A stretch of 64,000 bases of DNA from Aphelenchoides besseyi (GCA_024699855.1 JAMPIQ010000003.1:5518001-5582000); one strand, 5' to 3'. Counted from the stretch's first letter, positions 22,709-35,232 are shown. Made by a program: numbers and translations. Notes: generated by a model not told the origin, from the sequence alone.

Positions 22709-25700
22709 ATGCCTCGAGGCCGACCGAAACGGTCCGTCTACTCACCACCAGTCGTCGCTCCACGAGCTCGAGCTGCCCGATCCGGTCGTCCATCGAGCGT
22801 CAAGAAGGAAACGACACCATCGACCAAACAAATCAAATCGGTGGGTCATCCGAGGGGTCGTGCGTCGAAGAAGTCGCTGAAGAACAACAAGCCGATTAAG
22901 TTCGCTCGCTTCTGCCCAATTCACTTTTGACCGTTTGTTTTGCAGATACGAGAATGAATCGTCTGATGACTTCGACGACGACAAAGAAAACTCCGTCAGT
23001 TCACTGGATGAAATAACATCCAATCATTACGATGAAGGAAAAGGTAATGGACTTCAATAATTTGGATTCATAATTTTAGATCTCGACGACGATTCCGATT
23101 TCGATTTTGTCGAGGATTCGGTGGCCTCAAGTTCGAGTACGAGTGCTGTTGAGCGGGAAATCTTTTGTCCGTGGATTGAGTTATCGAAAGATCAAATTCC
23201 TCCGTTGGTTTTGCCCGAGTCGAGTGTTGATCTGCTGATTGAAAGCGACCTGCTGATTCCAGCGGTTGAAGTACGTTGCCTAACGATACACATTCGGTCA
23301 ACTATTCATTTTAGGTTTATGAAACATGTTTAAATTATTATCGTATCATTCAAATATCTCCCTTTTTGTTTGAAGATTTTTGCAGTGCATTGCGAGCACC
23401 AGATCAAACACGATTGTTAGCAGAAATCCATATTGCATTTATTCGTTTGCTGTTTCGTGACGATGAAGACAATCAAACTACTTATTCAGTTCAAGACACC
23501 AATAACTTTTTTAACATAATGTTTCAACTTCTTGACGGTATGACATACGCTGAAGTAAGTTTGTAATCACAAGATTCAAATGCTTGTGTTTTAGGTTTTG
23601 CGATATTACGTTGAGAGTGACAAGTGGAGCGGAGGTGAAGAAGTCGCTTCGATCATTCGTGAAAACTATCCGTTCGTTGATGGAAGCAAACGGATTGTTG
23701 TGCTTCGTTGGCTGTGTGATCGTTTTATGGAGACAACGGTGTTTCGCAAATTGATCAAAGACGAAGGCAAACTAACAGTAAGAAATGTGATTTCATAAAA
23801 GTATTAAACTCCTGTATTTTAGTACGATGATATTTGTCGTGATTGTGGAAAACCGGGAGAAGTGTTGTTGTGCGATGGTTGTGAAGCTTGTTATCATTTG
23901 GAATGTACGTCGTTGGAGAATCTACCCGAAGGCAGTTGGTTCTGTCAAGTTTGCGAATTACACGCCAGTCGTGGAGCTGTGAGTTTACGTCAACTGAGCG
24001 AAGTTGCAAGTAGGCATCGAATGCGAATCCCAATGTTGGGCCGCGATCGTCACGGACGAGAATTTTGGTTTTTTGCCAAACGTCTTTTCATGCAAGTCAA
24101 TCCACGCGACTATATTCGTAAGAAACTTTGTTTTAGACACGATATTGAAAGCGGTGCGGTCTACTATTACAGCAGTTTACCGCAATTTTACGAAATCATT
24201 CGGTCGTTGGACCCGGTTTACTATGAAAAGTCATTATGTGAACGATTGTTTGCATCGTTGGATGAGATTTCCAGTTGTATGCGTTCGACTTTGGAGTTAA
24301 CTCATAAACATCGACTTGCGTTGATTGAAAAGATCGCAAACCGTGAAACTCCCACCTCCTATTTGGATAGCGATAACTGTACGATTTAGTCTGTCTTGTG
24401 TTTTTCATCGATTCAGTTTAGCCTTTCGAATGGCCGATATTCTCAACGAAATTCTCATCGAACGAGAAAAAAAGACGTCGAACGATTTGACTTCGATTAC
24501 AAAAAGAACTCGCGAATTGTTGGGTTTCGAGAATGGACGTTTGGTTTCCACATTTTGGAGCGGGAATCTAAACGGTTTGTGTTTGGACAGACGGAAGTTG
24601 AACACGTTGTTTTGCAGAAGATCAATTGCTACAAATGCAACAGTGTATGTACGCCGAGTCGATGGACGGCGAATCAACGGGAACGAAAATGAAAGCTGAC
24701 AACATGCAGCGCGGTTATCGACTGTCATTCTCGGATGGTAAATATCGAGACTACATCAACGAATATGCAATCAACGACTTTGCCAAACCCGCCTATCAAC
24801 GAACAAAAGAACGAGATCGACGAAAGTATTTGAGTCTTCGATTCGCATTGACTGATGAGGGAGGATTTTCGGTATGAGTTAAATCGGAGAGACGTACTAA
24901 CCTGAAGGTTTAGTGGTTTTGTTCAAAAGCTCGAGATGTTTATTGCTCGGAAACGAATGCAAACAAAGTCTTCCAATTGACTTTAAAGAAGTTAATGGAC
25001 AAGATACCCGACGAACTGCTTCATCGGTTGTGGAGCAAAAATAAGCAGTCAGTCATGGAGGTTAGCCCAAAAAATAATGAGCGCATTTATAAGGAATTTC
25101 TCTTGCTATAGCAGTTACAACAAGCAAACAACGCCGCAAAACTTCGTCACTTGCTTTTACTCTTCGAACGTGTAATCAGAAAACCGGTGTTTGGAAGTAT
25201 TTGGTGGAATTCACTTGGCCTTACGAGGCTTTCGCGTGTCACTAAAGAGGTTCGTGAAGATCGTTTGAAATTGGAAACAAAACGGAAGAAAGAAGAACGA
25301 GTAAGTTCGAACTAGTTCGATAGTCGGACTGACAATATTTAGACGTTGCAAATTGCCGATCCAACGGATACGTCTTCTGATATTGTTTTCGTTAAATACA
25401 TGAAGAGTCGTCCAACTTCATTTTCACTTTGGCGCTTGAAAGACGAAGGTTATCGTTTGAATAATCGTGGTCAGATGGGCGGTTGGATTTGGGTGTCTTC
25501 AACTTTTATGCGATCGTATGAAATACCGTCCAAACCAAATCTCAAGGAAATCGATTATAATATGAACATAAATGAGGTATGTTGATAGTTTTAGATAAAC
25601 GAGATAAAACAACTTCTAGGACACACCTGCAGTTTTAAAGAAAGTGTTGCGGTTGGAACGATTGGGACAGCGGTTGGCAAGTTGGCGAGAGATAGAAGAG

Positions 25701-27035
25701 AAAACCGAGAACTCGACCACTCTATCCTGTTATTCTGCTAATTGCCGGGCGAATCCGTCGTCATTTTTACCTCTACCTACTGGACCGACGACTCGATGTT
25801 ACAATGCAAGTTGTCCTCGTCGCCATTTAGGATGTGATACAACCAAAGCATCCAAGGCATACAAAAATGGAATCAAAACTCAGCCGCGTCCAGTGAATTC
25901 CCTGCCAAATGTTTGTCGAATGTCCGTTCTGGGCGAAGGAAAACCGTTTCCGTTCCCTAAACCGTTCGACTTTTTGGCTCGACGCGCCAAGAAGAGGAGT
26001 CTACTTGTTCTACCACAAGCAACACTTCGACGAATCGCACGACAAGGGGGTTTGAACGCGAAGTTGGTTGTTCCCGGTTTCAGTCGACAAGCCAAAAGCA
26101 ATCAAACAGTTTGGAGCTATCCATGTTCACGACCAATTTTCGACAATTGTTGGCGTTATGTGACTTTAAATTCGACCACATTACACGCGTTGGCTTTAAA
26201 TTTGCGAACAATGTACGCGTGTATTCGTTGGAGTGATTTAGAACCACCTGAAGATCCCGAAGTACGATTATAACTTTCGTATCAAATCTAAACGTTTGCT
26301 TTAGGATTTACGGGTCATTTCTCATTTTCCGGATCACGATGAACGTCGCTCAATTGTTTCGCACAAAGAGCATCCGCCAGATGGATATTACGAACAGTAC
26401 AAATTGGCAATTCAAATCTTGTCAATTGATGATGATGGCGGAGCAGATGACGATTTTTCCGAAAGGTAAGTCTTTTAAGTTATTGATCTATCGAATGTTC
26501 AAATTGTGTACTTTAGTTATCACACCGGTGGATCTACTCATCGAAGTCGTAAACGCAAAGCTCCACGTAAAATTGGAAGTAATGCTCCGAGACGAGTCAA
26601 AGGACAAACTGATCGTTGGGCTGACGGCGTTGATCTCAAACTATACGAAATCCGCAACTATTGGGCTCGTTTCAATCGTCAAATGTCAGTGCGTCTTACA
26701 AACGAACAACGTCCTTCACCGGTCGTGGCGACCGTTCAACATACTCTCAATTCTGCTGAACCACCAGCAAAACAACCTCGTTTTGTCGCGAGAGTTCCAC
26801 AACTTTACGGTTTGTTCAGAAACTTTTTTTGTTAATTTTTCTTTTAGTTCAACCGTCGGCCTCTACGGCCACCTATCGATATGTTAGTCGCGATTCGCCG
26901 TATCATAGTCGCATCAACGGAAGACCATTGAACGCACAATCGACGAGCAGTCCGGTCGCCGTGCGTTTTGAATCTCGAGGATCAATAACCAATGGTTATG
27001 CGCAACAGGCGCCACCATCACGTCGTTACTTTTAA
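22709..27035 (+). CDS. BPTF: NURF301/BPTF N-terminal half (DDT domain, PHD)
   Basis: Fifteen exons encode 1227 residues: 22709-22899, 22946-23043, 23080-23270, 23315-23554, 23595-23777, 23823-24378, 24422-24538, 24618-24871, 24914-25060, 25112-25300, 25343-25576, 25620-26261, 26305-26465, 26517-26809, 26848-27035. A basic AT-hook-like start (MPRGRPKRS, HPRGRASKK) precedes an acidic stretch. The DDT domain follows (exons 4-5), then a complete C4HC3 PHD (CRDCGKPGEVLLCDGCEACYHLEC...WFCQVC). Next come the conserved NURF middle regions (YRDYINEYAINDFAK; GGWIWVS; CWRYVTLNSTTLHALALNL). BPTF is the large subunit that anchors the ISWI remodeller NURF. The frame ends with its own TAA and AATAAA (27068). 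The C-terminal PHD part is a separate gene. Confidence -1.
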
Positions 27036-27067
27036 CTGTTTTATTTTTTTGTTATGTGTTCAAGAAC

Positions 27068-27073
27068 AATAAA
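27068..27073 (+). terminator. AATAAA poly(A) signal of NURF301-N
   Basis: Canonical hexamer 33 nt after the stop. It supports a true 3' end here rather than a missed intron leading into the C-terminal PHD gene. Confidence -1.
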
Positions 27074-27122
27074 TTCAATGAAATGTAAGATGATGTTTAT
27101 ACAAAGAAACAAAAGAGAAAAC

Positions 27123-27652
27123 TCAGCCCTGATAAATCTTTTTTAATGCTTCGTTCAATCGTAGAATCCTGAAAATAGAAAGTTTCGATACATTAACACA
27201 CAACCGCTAAGTTACTCTTCCATATGCTCCTTGTGTTGAACACCATCCAAATCGGGAGTACCAAGTTGTGGAAGTTCTTTGAAAGTTACGTCTAAACAAT
27301 TGGTTTTAAAGGTCTCACATTTGTTCTTACTCGAAAGATTGCTGGTATCGATAGCCTGAGCTTGACGAGCGAAGGAATGATTTTTGAAGTGAGTTGCAAT
27401 CTCTTCGATCTGTGTGCTCATGGTTGTAATTCCTAAATGAGAGGTCTGAAAATATGAGTGATAGTAATTACCAGATTTTGTACTCTTAATCTTCTTCGAA
27501 GATTTGATTGCTGGAGACTGTTGAGAAGATACACGCGTCTGAACCTGAAAACAATCGTTTAGTAAACAGAAATCAATTTAAATGCCTACTTCGCTGATTG
27601 TTCGTTTGATGTCGTCGACTATCTCATGCGCAGCTTCGGAAAGATCGCTCAT
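27123..27652 (-). CDS. Unknown 132-residue protein between the two NURF genes
   Basis: Four exons (27652-27590, 27544-27472, 27432-27216, 27168-27123) with good GT...AG sites. The protein has an acidic N-terminal helix (MSDLSEAAHEIVDDIKRTIS), a Ser/Lys-rich linker, a second helical stretch (TQIEEIATHFKNHSFARQAQ) and a C-terminal helix (EEILRLNEALKKIYQG). It could be a small adaptor or coiled-coil subunit of a complex; I do not recognise the family. It is tail to tail with NURF301-N (87 nt between stops). It shares a 310-bp head-to-head promoter region with the C-terminal PHD gene. Confidence -1.
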
Positions 27653-27962
27653 TTCAGACGCCAAAATGTCGTGAGCTCTGAGCTTCGGTTTACAAGTTCA
27701 CCGTCAATTTGGACCAAATACGCGGAAATCCGTAATCGATTGCGCTTTCGACAACAATCAACCTTCTGAAGGGCTGTGAACGGAAAAAAATGAAAACTGT
27801 AAAGGAAGCCAACGAAATTCGAATACTTTTGGCGTCAGATTTCAATTTCGAACGGAAACCGTCGACTATCAATTTTGGCATATTGTCTTCTCTAAGTTTA
27901 TTGCATTTTTTTGTTACTCGTGATTCCAAGATTTCTTATTTACGTTGACTGTTAACACAAAA
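27653..27962. promoter_or_regulatory. Bidirectional promoter region
   Basis: 310 bp between the ATG of the unknown minus-strand gene and the ATG of the NURF C-terminal gene. A 79-codon minus-strand ORF (27690-27929) covers much of it. I take that as upstream sequence or 5' UTR, because it has no recognisable domain. Confidence -1.
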
Positions 27963-29768
27963 ATGTCCATTCGATCCGTGGAATACGCAAACGCAGGACC
28001 CTATGAATACGAAGATGCAGACGAGGAAAGAAACTACTACTTGAACAGTGGTTATACGACAAATTCGAACATTGTCAGGGTAAGTATGAAGAGTGATTGC
28101 TTCTAGCAACAAAATTCTTTAAGCAACTGCCTGAACCACGGAATTCATCGTTTCGAATGGTCTCCAATTTGAAACATCGAATTTTTGTCGTGAAATCGGG
28201 AAACAACAGTGTTCGTCTTATTCAAAGGCCAACAATAAATGCCCGACCACAGAACATGAGTTCATTTGGCACTGAAACTGTTCGGCAAAATAAACAAAAC
28301 GTCGATTGGTACTCGCGATCAGATGAACATTCAAATTGTAAGTAAAATGGTGATTCAATTGACCGACTTTTAAGCTTACGACTATCGATCGCGATACGCC
28401 AATGATCGTGTTTCCACATCGCCAACGACTAGCGAGATTAAAAGGAGTGCAGGCACATTGTCGAGTTTGATGCCTGTAACGACTGATTCTGAAGATGCCA
28501 AAGCCATCAAACAGGTGATCTCGAAAACCAGTACTCGGTTGAATCAAGCTTGTAGATACTCAATGGTCTAATCAACGAGGTTTCTGAAACAGAACAAGAA
28601 AAGAAATACGGTGTTTGGAGATCACAAGATGGAAGTATTGAGTAAAGTTTTAGCGTTTATTTTCAATCAATCTTGTTTTGATTAAAGTTTACCGGCTCGT
28701 AGAGTTTGTGGTTTTCGGAATATCGAGCCCGAACTGTTGGCTTACACCGATCGAATACGTCAAGAGATAATTAAGAGACGATATCGTATTGAAACGCAAT
28801 GTGCGAATGCGTTGGGTCTGGTTTCACCGTGGCGTCGAACTCGTTTCCGCAAACCAGGTGACGTTTACTCACCGAATTGTTATAACATTTGATTTTTTAG
28901 TTAATGTTGAAGAACAAAAGACCACCGCGTTGGTTAATCCAAACGAGATTTCTCTGCATTCAATTGCTCCATCCAACGACGACTCAGCAAACTTTGACTT
29001 CAGTCTCTCGCCTTACGAATCAATTGGTCGAAGGCCGTGCAACAACGAAGAAGATCAAATGTTTGCAGAACCATGGGTTCCGTCACCTAACGACGATCTT
29101 GAAATGGTTAATCAAAGAACAATTAAAGTTGGACAATCTAAAAAAGGAGAGAAACGAAAAAACAGTGTGAGTGACGCATTTCTGTTAGAATTCTATGTTT
29201 TTTTGTTTAGAATTCATCGAATAGCGCAAAGAAGACGAAGACAGAAAATGTTGAACGTTGCCACGATTGCAGTAAAACGTTTGATAGCCGAAGGTTTTCT
29301 GTTCAATGTTCCGAATGTTTTCATCGATACCATGGAAAATGCGTAAGCATACTTTGTTTATTCTTCTGATGGAAGTACAATTAGGTTGCAATGTCAGAAA
29401 AGAAGTTGAAGAAGATGGGAACTCCTTGGGTTTGCAATGACTGTGCTGAGAAGAAGTCAAGTAAGCAGAAGGTTGATCTCTTGTGTGTTTGTAGGAAACC
29501 GTAAGTCATCTTCGTTCATTTAATCTATAATTTAAATTCCAGATACAACGCCAATCAGTTTTATGTTGGTTGCGATGGCTGTCAAAATTGGTTTCATCCT
29601 TCATGCGTCGGAACAACACAAGCGTAAGTTTTATGATCGTAGAGCACACACTTGTCGTTGGCCACATTAACTAGTAATTTCAGACAGGTCGAAGCTACGG
29701 AAGCGGCATATATTTGTCCAAGTTGTCGGTCACGTCCCGACATTAAGAGGCGATTCAAAGTCAAATAA
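27963..29768 (+). CDS. NURF301/BPTF C-terminal half, two PHD fingers, no bromodomain
   Basis: Ten exons (27963-28079, 28124-28337, 28375-28514, 28556-28641, 28688-28857, 28901-29166, 29211-29342, 29385-29500, 29543-29623, 29684-29768) give 468 residues. The first 300 residues are low in recognisable features, with a basic segment (RQEIIKRRYRIETQCANAL). Then come a first PHD (CHDCSKTFDSRRFSVQCSEC...PWVCNDC) and a second PHD (LLCVCRKPYNANQFYVGCDG, then CQNWFHPSCVG). The second matches the BPTF H3K4me3 reader and keeps the Tyr, Tyr and Trp cage positions. The protein stops 15 residues after the last Cys pair. BPTF and NURF301 normally continue into a bromodomain; none follows. It starts from its own ATG. 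Confidence -1.
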
Positions 29769-32700
29769 ACGACTAATGTTACAATCTACACTTGTTTTCA
29801 TTTCTGTTACCAATAATATTCAGTTGTATAGATCGAATAAGTCTACTAATCGTTATGCGTTCGAACTTTACGTCACAAGCACGTTTGTATTCATCAAGAT
29901 CTCTGCACTTAGCTCATAAGCAGAAAACCTTGAATGAGTACAAAAATACGTGGACATAAATACAATAATAAATAGTATCACCAGTAAAACCATTTCAAAC
30001 AAACCCGAACTCGCGCCTGAACAAGAAAACGTGGTATCGCATATACAATATTTCAACAATTTTATGAAACTGAAATAACCGGCATTTGTTTCATATCCAA
30101 AAGAGCCTTTCTTAACATACGGTAATAAAATTAAGGTAACAAACACAAAACTGAAGATTCTTGAACTTGTAGTTGAATGTTATTTATGCCCATTTATACC
30201 CGTAGATTAAAACAATTTATAAATTGAAGAAAAGGAAACCGATTGGTGAGCCCAAATGTTCAAATACAACATGCAAGCGCTGTGACGATCAAATGACTAT
30301 CGTATTTGATCGGACAAATGCCTACGTGACTTTCAGAAATCGGCAAATGAGTTAAAGGGTCATTGGCAAGGGTATCAATCGCAATTTGTTTGTACTAAAG
30401 ACCAGCCGCGCAACTGACCAATTCAAACCGTAATCCCGTACCATTCGTCGAGCATAAAATTCGGAGACCACAATCGAGGGTCACAATTTACGGTGTGAAG
30501 AATCGGCTGAATGGGATAGAAAAAAAGATTTTGAAACGAGTGGCCGAAAAGGAGGGGCAACGATTGCATTCGCCGACTGATAAAACAACGATAAAGACGA
30601 ACTGACTTGCACACGAGTGGCCGTTCATTTCCGGATCTCTTGCTTCGCATTTTTCTATTTGATTTTATTTTGCTGCGACGGAAACGATGGGCGGGAAGAA
30701 CACGAGCAGCCGTTCAAAATCGGGTCGTTGCAACCCCCGCAGGTTGTGACTCATTTGTTTGTGACGAAATCCAGCTGACAAATCGCATAACATCAACGAC
30801 TATTTTGAGTGACTATGCGCGCGTCACAATCGATGACTCAGAACTTAGATTCGATGAACAAATGGTCATCCATCTCGTCAATGAGAATCGCCGCTTAAAA
30901 CGAAACCTTCAACGCTGATTCGTCGTTCCTCCAATGACGCGTCAGCAGTTCTCATCAAACAATTTTGAAACTATTATCTACGTCATGCATTGGCTACTGC
31001 AAACCGAGTGATGGAATCCGGGTGGCCAATTAATAGGTCTCTTGCTATTTGTACGAAAAATAAACAGTCGATTTATTTCAGCACGACGTCAATTTGACGT
31101 ACATTCGTAGCTCGCGGAAATGCGCCCAAAAGAGTTAAACATCTTCGCAAAAAACACATTCTGACCTGAATCATTAGAAGATCTTATGCTCGTGTACAAG
31201 AACAACCTTTGTCGAACACAATCGCGGCCAAATTAGCAGTCACAGACGGCAAAACTCTTACGTCAGAAGCGTCGATATTTGAGGGTGGAAGGATCGCGCA
31301 GAAGAAAGGTATGGTAATTATTCGCGGAATTTGTACATATTACGGAGTTGTGATGTATTAGATGAGTTGGCCAATGGACCTCCAAAAACGCGACATTTCC
31401 AAATTTGGCATTGTTCATGGATCTACAGACAATGTTAATAAAAACTGCATAGTTTCTTTTCACAAACAATGTTGTCTGTCGAATGATTCATCAAATTCAA
31501 TGGCTAGAACGCTAAAGTTGTTGTCATTTAACTAAAAAACAATAAAAGGGATTATTGGTTACTTTAGTTTATTATACACTGCAAATGTTGACGTCAATAA
31601 ATCATCTTATTCAACTGACAAGCATTTCGGCTCAAAAATTTTGTGCTCAATCGAATTTAAAAGCAAATTGTTTATAGACTGTTAAAACAATAGGACCTTA
31701 ACTTCATACAATAAACTGAGTTATTTGCTGATATGCGAATTATGACATTTCAAGAGATACGGTAACAAGCAAAATCCTCTTCGAAAAATGATTTTGAAAA
31801 AAGGCGTTTCGAATGCTGCAAGCATTAATTACTGTAGTAAGCAATCCATTTTATCACCCAAACGCGAAGCGGACGGAAACAAAGAGAAGACAGAAAGACG
31901 ACCGCTCATTTTTGTAAATGAAAGCGAAGAAGGCAGATGGACATCAAATGGGGAAAGAAGCTAATCTTGAGGTCTGCTGGAAGGTGTTGTTGACGTCAAA
32001 GAGCGCGAACGATACAAAAACGCAGGTCCACTAAAAGGTATGACAAATCCGAAAGCCGAAAAGAAACGTGCATTTGGCGTGGTCGAGTAAAAGAATTCCG
32101 AAATAATCTGTTTCAAAAATTCAATGGAAACCTTATTGTCTAACTTTCACAAGTCCAAACAACGTCACTTGAACGTACAGTCACAGTATTCCTTCACCCA
32201 GCAGTTTGGTTTTCTTACGAATAAAACGCGCAAACTAAACATGCCGCCAATCCAACGAAAACAAACATTAACTCATGTGACTGATAATCGTTTCGGTTGT
32301 GTTCTCTGCCGTTGAATCACTTACCGTAGACGTGGATAACTTTGCAATTCGTCAGTGAAGATCAAATACACAAAAACAGCAAATGAATTTGTAAGTGAAA
32401 AACGTTTTTTCGTGAATAAGATCATTGTTCTAATTCACTTACTGAAAATGGTAGTGAAAGACTGTTCAGGAAAGTTAATTTGAACTGATTTACGCCGACA
32501 ATTTTCTGCTTTGTTGTAAGATTTCATGTTTGTACTTCAAATTCGAGTGTTTTTAAGCAGATTAATGTGTGACTTCAAATACTGCGTCATTTCAATTGCT
32601 GCTCGTTTTCTTGTTGATATTCGGGGATCATCCGCTAACAACAAAATTCGCAGATTTCTTTTATGAATATCAGCAAACAGAAATTATTGCGTACGGTTGT

Positions 32701-33282
32701 TTTAGTTATTGATACTGTTCAAGTACTATTTAACGATCTGCTTATTGAATTTAATGTTAAAGTACTTTAACCGTAATGTACGAATGATTTTCTACTCGTG
32801 AATCGTTCAATCGACGCGTAATCATGCATCTTAAATTACCTAATCGACGTTCTGCGTTCGGTCTGTTTTGCGCGTCTGTACATCGTTGAACCGGGTTCTT
32901 AAAGTCGAGATTTGCAAACGAGAAAAAACTCAGCCACATCAAATGCGGAATATAACACGCAAATGCCTGAACTACAAGAACGCAAGCAATCTACTAAAAC
33001 GTAGAAAGTAAGAATCGTTTTTGTTCATCCGTTTACTTGGTAGCACGAGACAAACTGTTTTGGTTGTCGAATGTCGACAACTGAAACGTTGCCCGCATGA
33101 TAAGTTCTCGTAACTTAACAGTACTTGTAAATGTATTGATGTCACGAATCTGAATAAGAAAATAAGGCTTTGAGGTGAGAAGAACAAACCGATGTAGTTA
33201 GAAGGCGTCAGACAATACAACGGTTCGCCGAACGTTTGTTTTGTGTCGGTCAACAGAGCAAAGAAAGTGAGTAGAGTGGTAG
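29769..33282. other. Gene-poor stretch, 3.5 kb
   Basis: I find no recognisable gene. A minus-strand ORF at 29868-30146 has one likely membrane helix (EMVLLVILFIIVFMSTYF) and could be a small membrane protein, but it begins at a GTG and may be an exon fragment. A plus-strand ORF at 30607-30918 ends in a basic helical stretch. No bromodomain exon for the upstream NURF gene is visible. The rest is AT-rich with stops in every frame. Confidence -1.
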
Positions 33283-34250
33283 GTGTTGTATAATTTTGTT
33301 GTATCTTTAACATACAGTTACAAGCAGCTAATCACATATTCGTTCCATTCGTTAAAACAATTCTTCTTATATTCAACACATTGCTTATTTCATTCAACAA
33401 AGGCTTCTTTTGATCAACTCGCTTTCAACCACTTTTCCCAACATTCCAAAACAACACACTCAGCAACTCAACCAACGTTCATCGACGACCGTCTGCTGTC
33501 AAGCCGGCAATTCAATCCAAAAGTCCAGCTGTCTGTGTCTTATCTTTCACCCAACTCACCACCGGTTTCACAAACTTCAATCAGCTTTTTTCGGATTTCC
33601 TTATCCCAACATTTAAACACAACTTCCAACTGCAAATCAAAATCAGCCATCCAGTGTTCATCGGGCTTTCTATTAAATTCAAAACGATGTGCTTTTAATC
33701 ACATTTCAACAACGCAGTCATCGACTCGTTCAACGATCATCGACATTTGCGATTTCTCCAAAACTGCTCGCTTTCTCAATTGCAACCCCAGCAACTCCGT
33801 TTTCGTTCTCAACTCCCAATCCAACGCTTAACTCACTCTTCAACCTTTAACAGCCCACTCGGACTCTCGACAACAACTCCACGTCGCTTATTGCCATCAT
33901 CAACGATCAAACAACCCGATTCTGGCCTTCTAATCAACAAGTAAATAGGCGGTCGGCCCCCCCCTTCGGGGGGGCCTCCCTTCAATTATTACATATCATT
34001 CACATTGTTTTTTTACAAAACTATTTCAATTGTCAAACACCTTCTTTTCACATACAAAACCGACGATTTGTTGTTTCGATTTCCAAAAACAACTTCAAAC
34101 CATCTCTTTCGACCGTAACAAATCACTACATCTATTCGCTCGAGCAGTTTACATTTCCTAATCAAACCCAATTTCTATTCATTATCTCTCAATCAAATAC
34201 CGAACTTTAATCTTCATTACTAATATTTCAATATTCGCTTCTTAAAGAGG
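33283..34250 (+). other. G-poor, low-complexity tract with CA/TC-rich composition
   Basis: Over almost 1 kb the plus strand is strikingly poor in G, apart from the hairpin, and rich in A, C and T (ACAA, TCAA, CTTT runs). This leaves a 182-codon open frame that I consider compositional, because it is only Ser, Thr, Asn, Gln and Phe rich. Strand asymmetry of this type is often seen in repeats or transposon ends. Confidence -1.
33955..33976. repeat. GC-rich hairpin (9-bp perfect stem)
   Basis: GGCCCCCCC and GGGGGGGCC are separated by a 4-nt loop inside an otherwise G-poor tract. On the minus strand it would lie about 1.3 kb downstream of the Helitron helicase fragment. It may be the 3'-terminal hairpin of that element, but I do not see a convincing CTRR end behind it. 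Confidence -1.
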
Positions 34251-34599
34251 AGAGAGAAAGAAAGAGGAACTTTCGGATCCAACGTCACAACCTTCGCACA
34301 CTTTTGAGATGTAGACGGGCAAGCCGGGACCCAAGATGGAGACTTGCTTTCTTCATGCCTTTACCCAGGATGGAGACACGGTCTGATGAGCGAATTTGTG
34401 GTTCAGGTTGTAACGCGGCTCTTCAAGTGTACAACTGTGAGGAAAAAGAGGAAGTTAGTCGATCATCAATTGTATACGCGTATCGTGTAGTCAATTCGTT
34501 AAAGTCTGCAACGATGTTGATGAAGAAGATAAACAAAAACTAAACGAACCGTTTCAACTCTGTTGTCTTTCGTAAATTCGGTCGGTCAATTTCAAGTAG

Positions 34600-35170
34600 A
34601 CAATGAATAGATGACTGTGGATAGATCAGCAGCAGCAATTTCTGTAGACAAATAACATTGACGATCGTGGTAACAGTTAAGAATGTTCTCGTCGATCCAT
34701 TGGTACATGAAGTCAAAAGACAGACTGAAACAAAACCACATTGGTTATGTTGAACATCAATTCAAATACCATGAGAGATCGTCGTGTATTGATGAGGAGC
34801 AGAATTGGACGAGTGTAAGCATGTAGTTGAAGATGTAAGCCTGAAATACGATCGTAAACAAATCGATTAGCAACAAACTGACCGTTTCATTCCTGCTGTC
34901 CACCCAAAAAGTTGGTCGTTCACGGACATAAGAAGCAATTGAAGAACTGAGTGAGTAGACGACAAAGATGATCAACAAAAAGTACACGAACGACAACAAA
35001 CGTTGTGGGATTATCCGTTATGATCACATTGTAAATGAATTGGATCTGAAAAAACATAAATAAATTAGAAGAAATCAAAACCGCTTACCTTGTTTTTTGT
35101 CGTCGTTGGTTGCTGTCCGTCGATAAACGGAAGCACAATGATGCCATGGATTTGGTACTTGAATTTTTGG
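34600..35170 (-). other. Possible membrane-protein exons, unresolved
   Basis: Minus-strand sequence contains plausible introns and hydrophobic stretches (LSFVYFLLIIFVVYSLSSS; FLTVTTIVNVICLQKLLLLI). Several frames are open in turn and I could not assemble one consistent model. It may be a decayed ion-channel-like gene. No family is assigned. Confidence -1.
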
Positions 35171-35232
35171 AGATTGTTTTACTATTTCCGTTTGTTTTCA
35201 CAAATTTCCGATTCTTCCAGTTGTTTTGTCGT

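Noticed and set aside
27690..27929. 79-codon minus-strand ORF between two head-to-head ATGs
   Set aside because: Lies in the shared promoter region without a domain. More likely 5' UTR or chance.
22709..29768. Joining the N- and C-terminal NURF exons into one gene
   Set aside because: Exon 15 (26848-27035) reads to a stop followed by AATAAA, the next gene is on the opposite strand, and the C-terminal part has its own ATG with a consistent first exon.
33283..33831. 182-codon plus-strand ORF
   Set aside because: Open only because the strand is almost free of G. Composition is Ser/Thr/Asn/Gln/Phe with no motif, and no splice or start context supports it.
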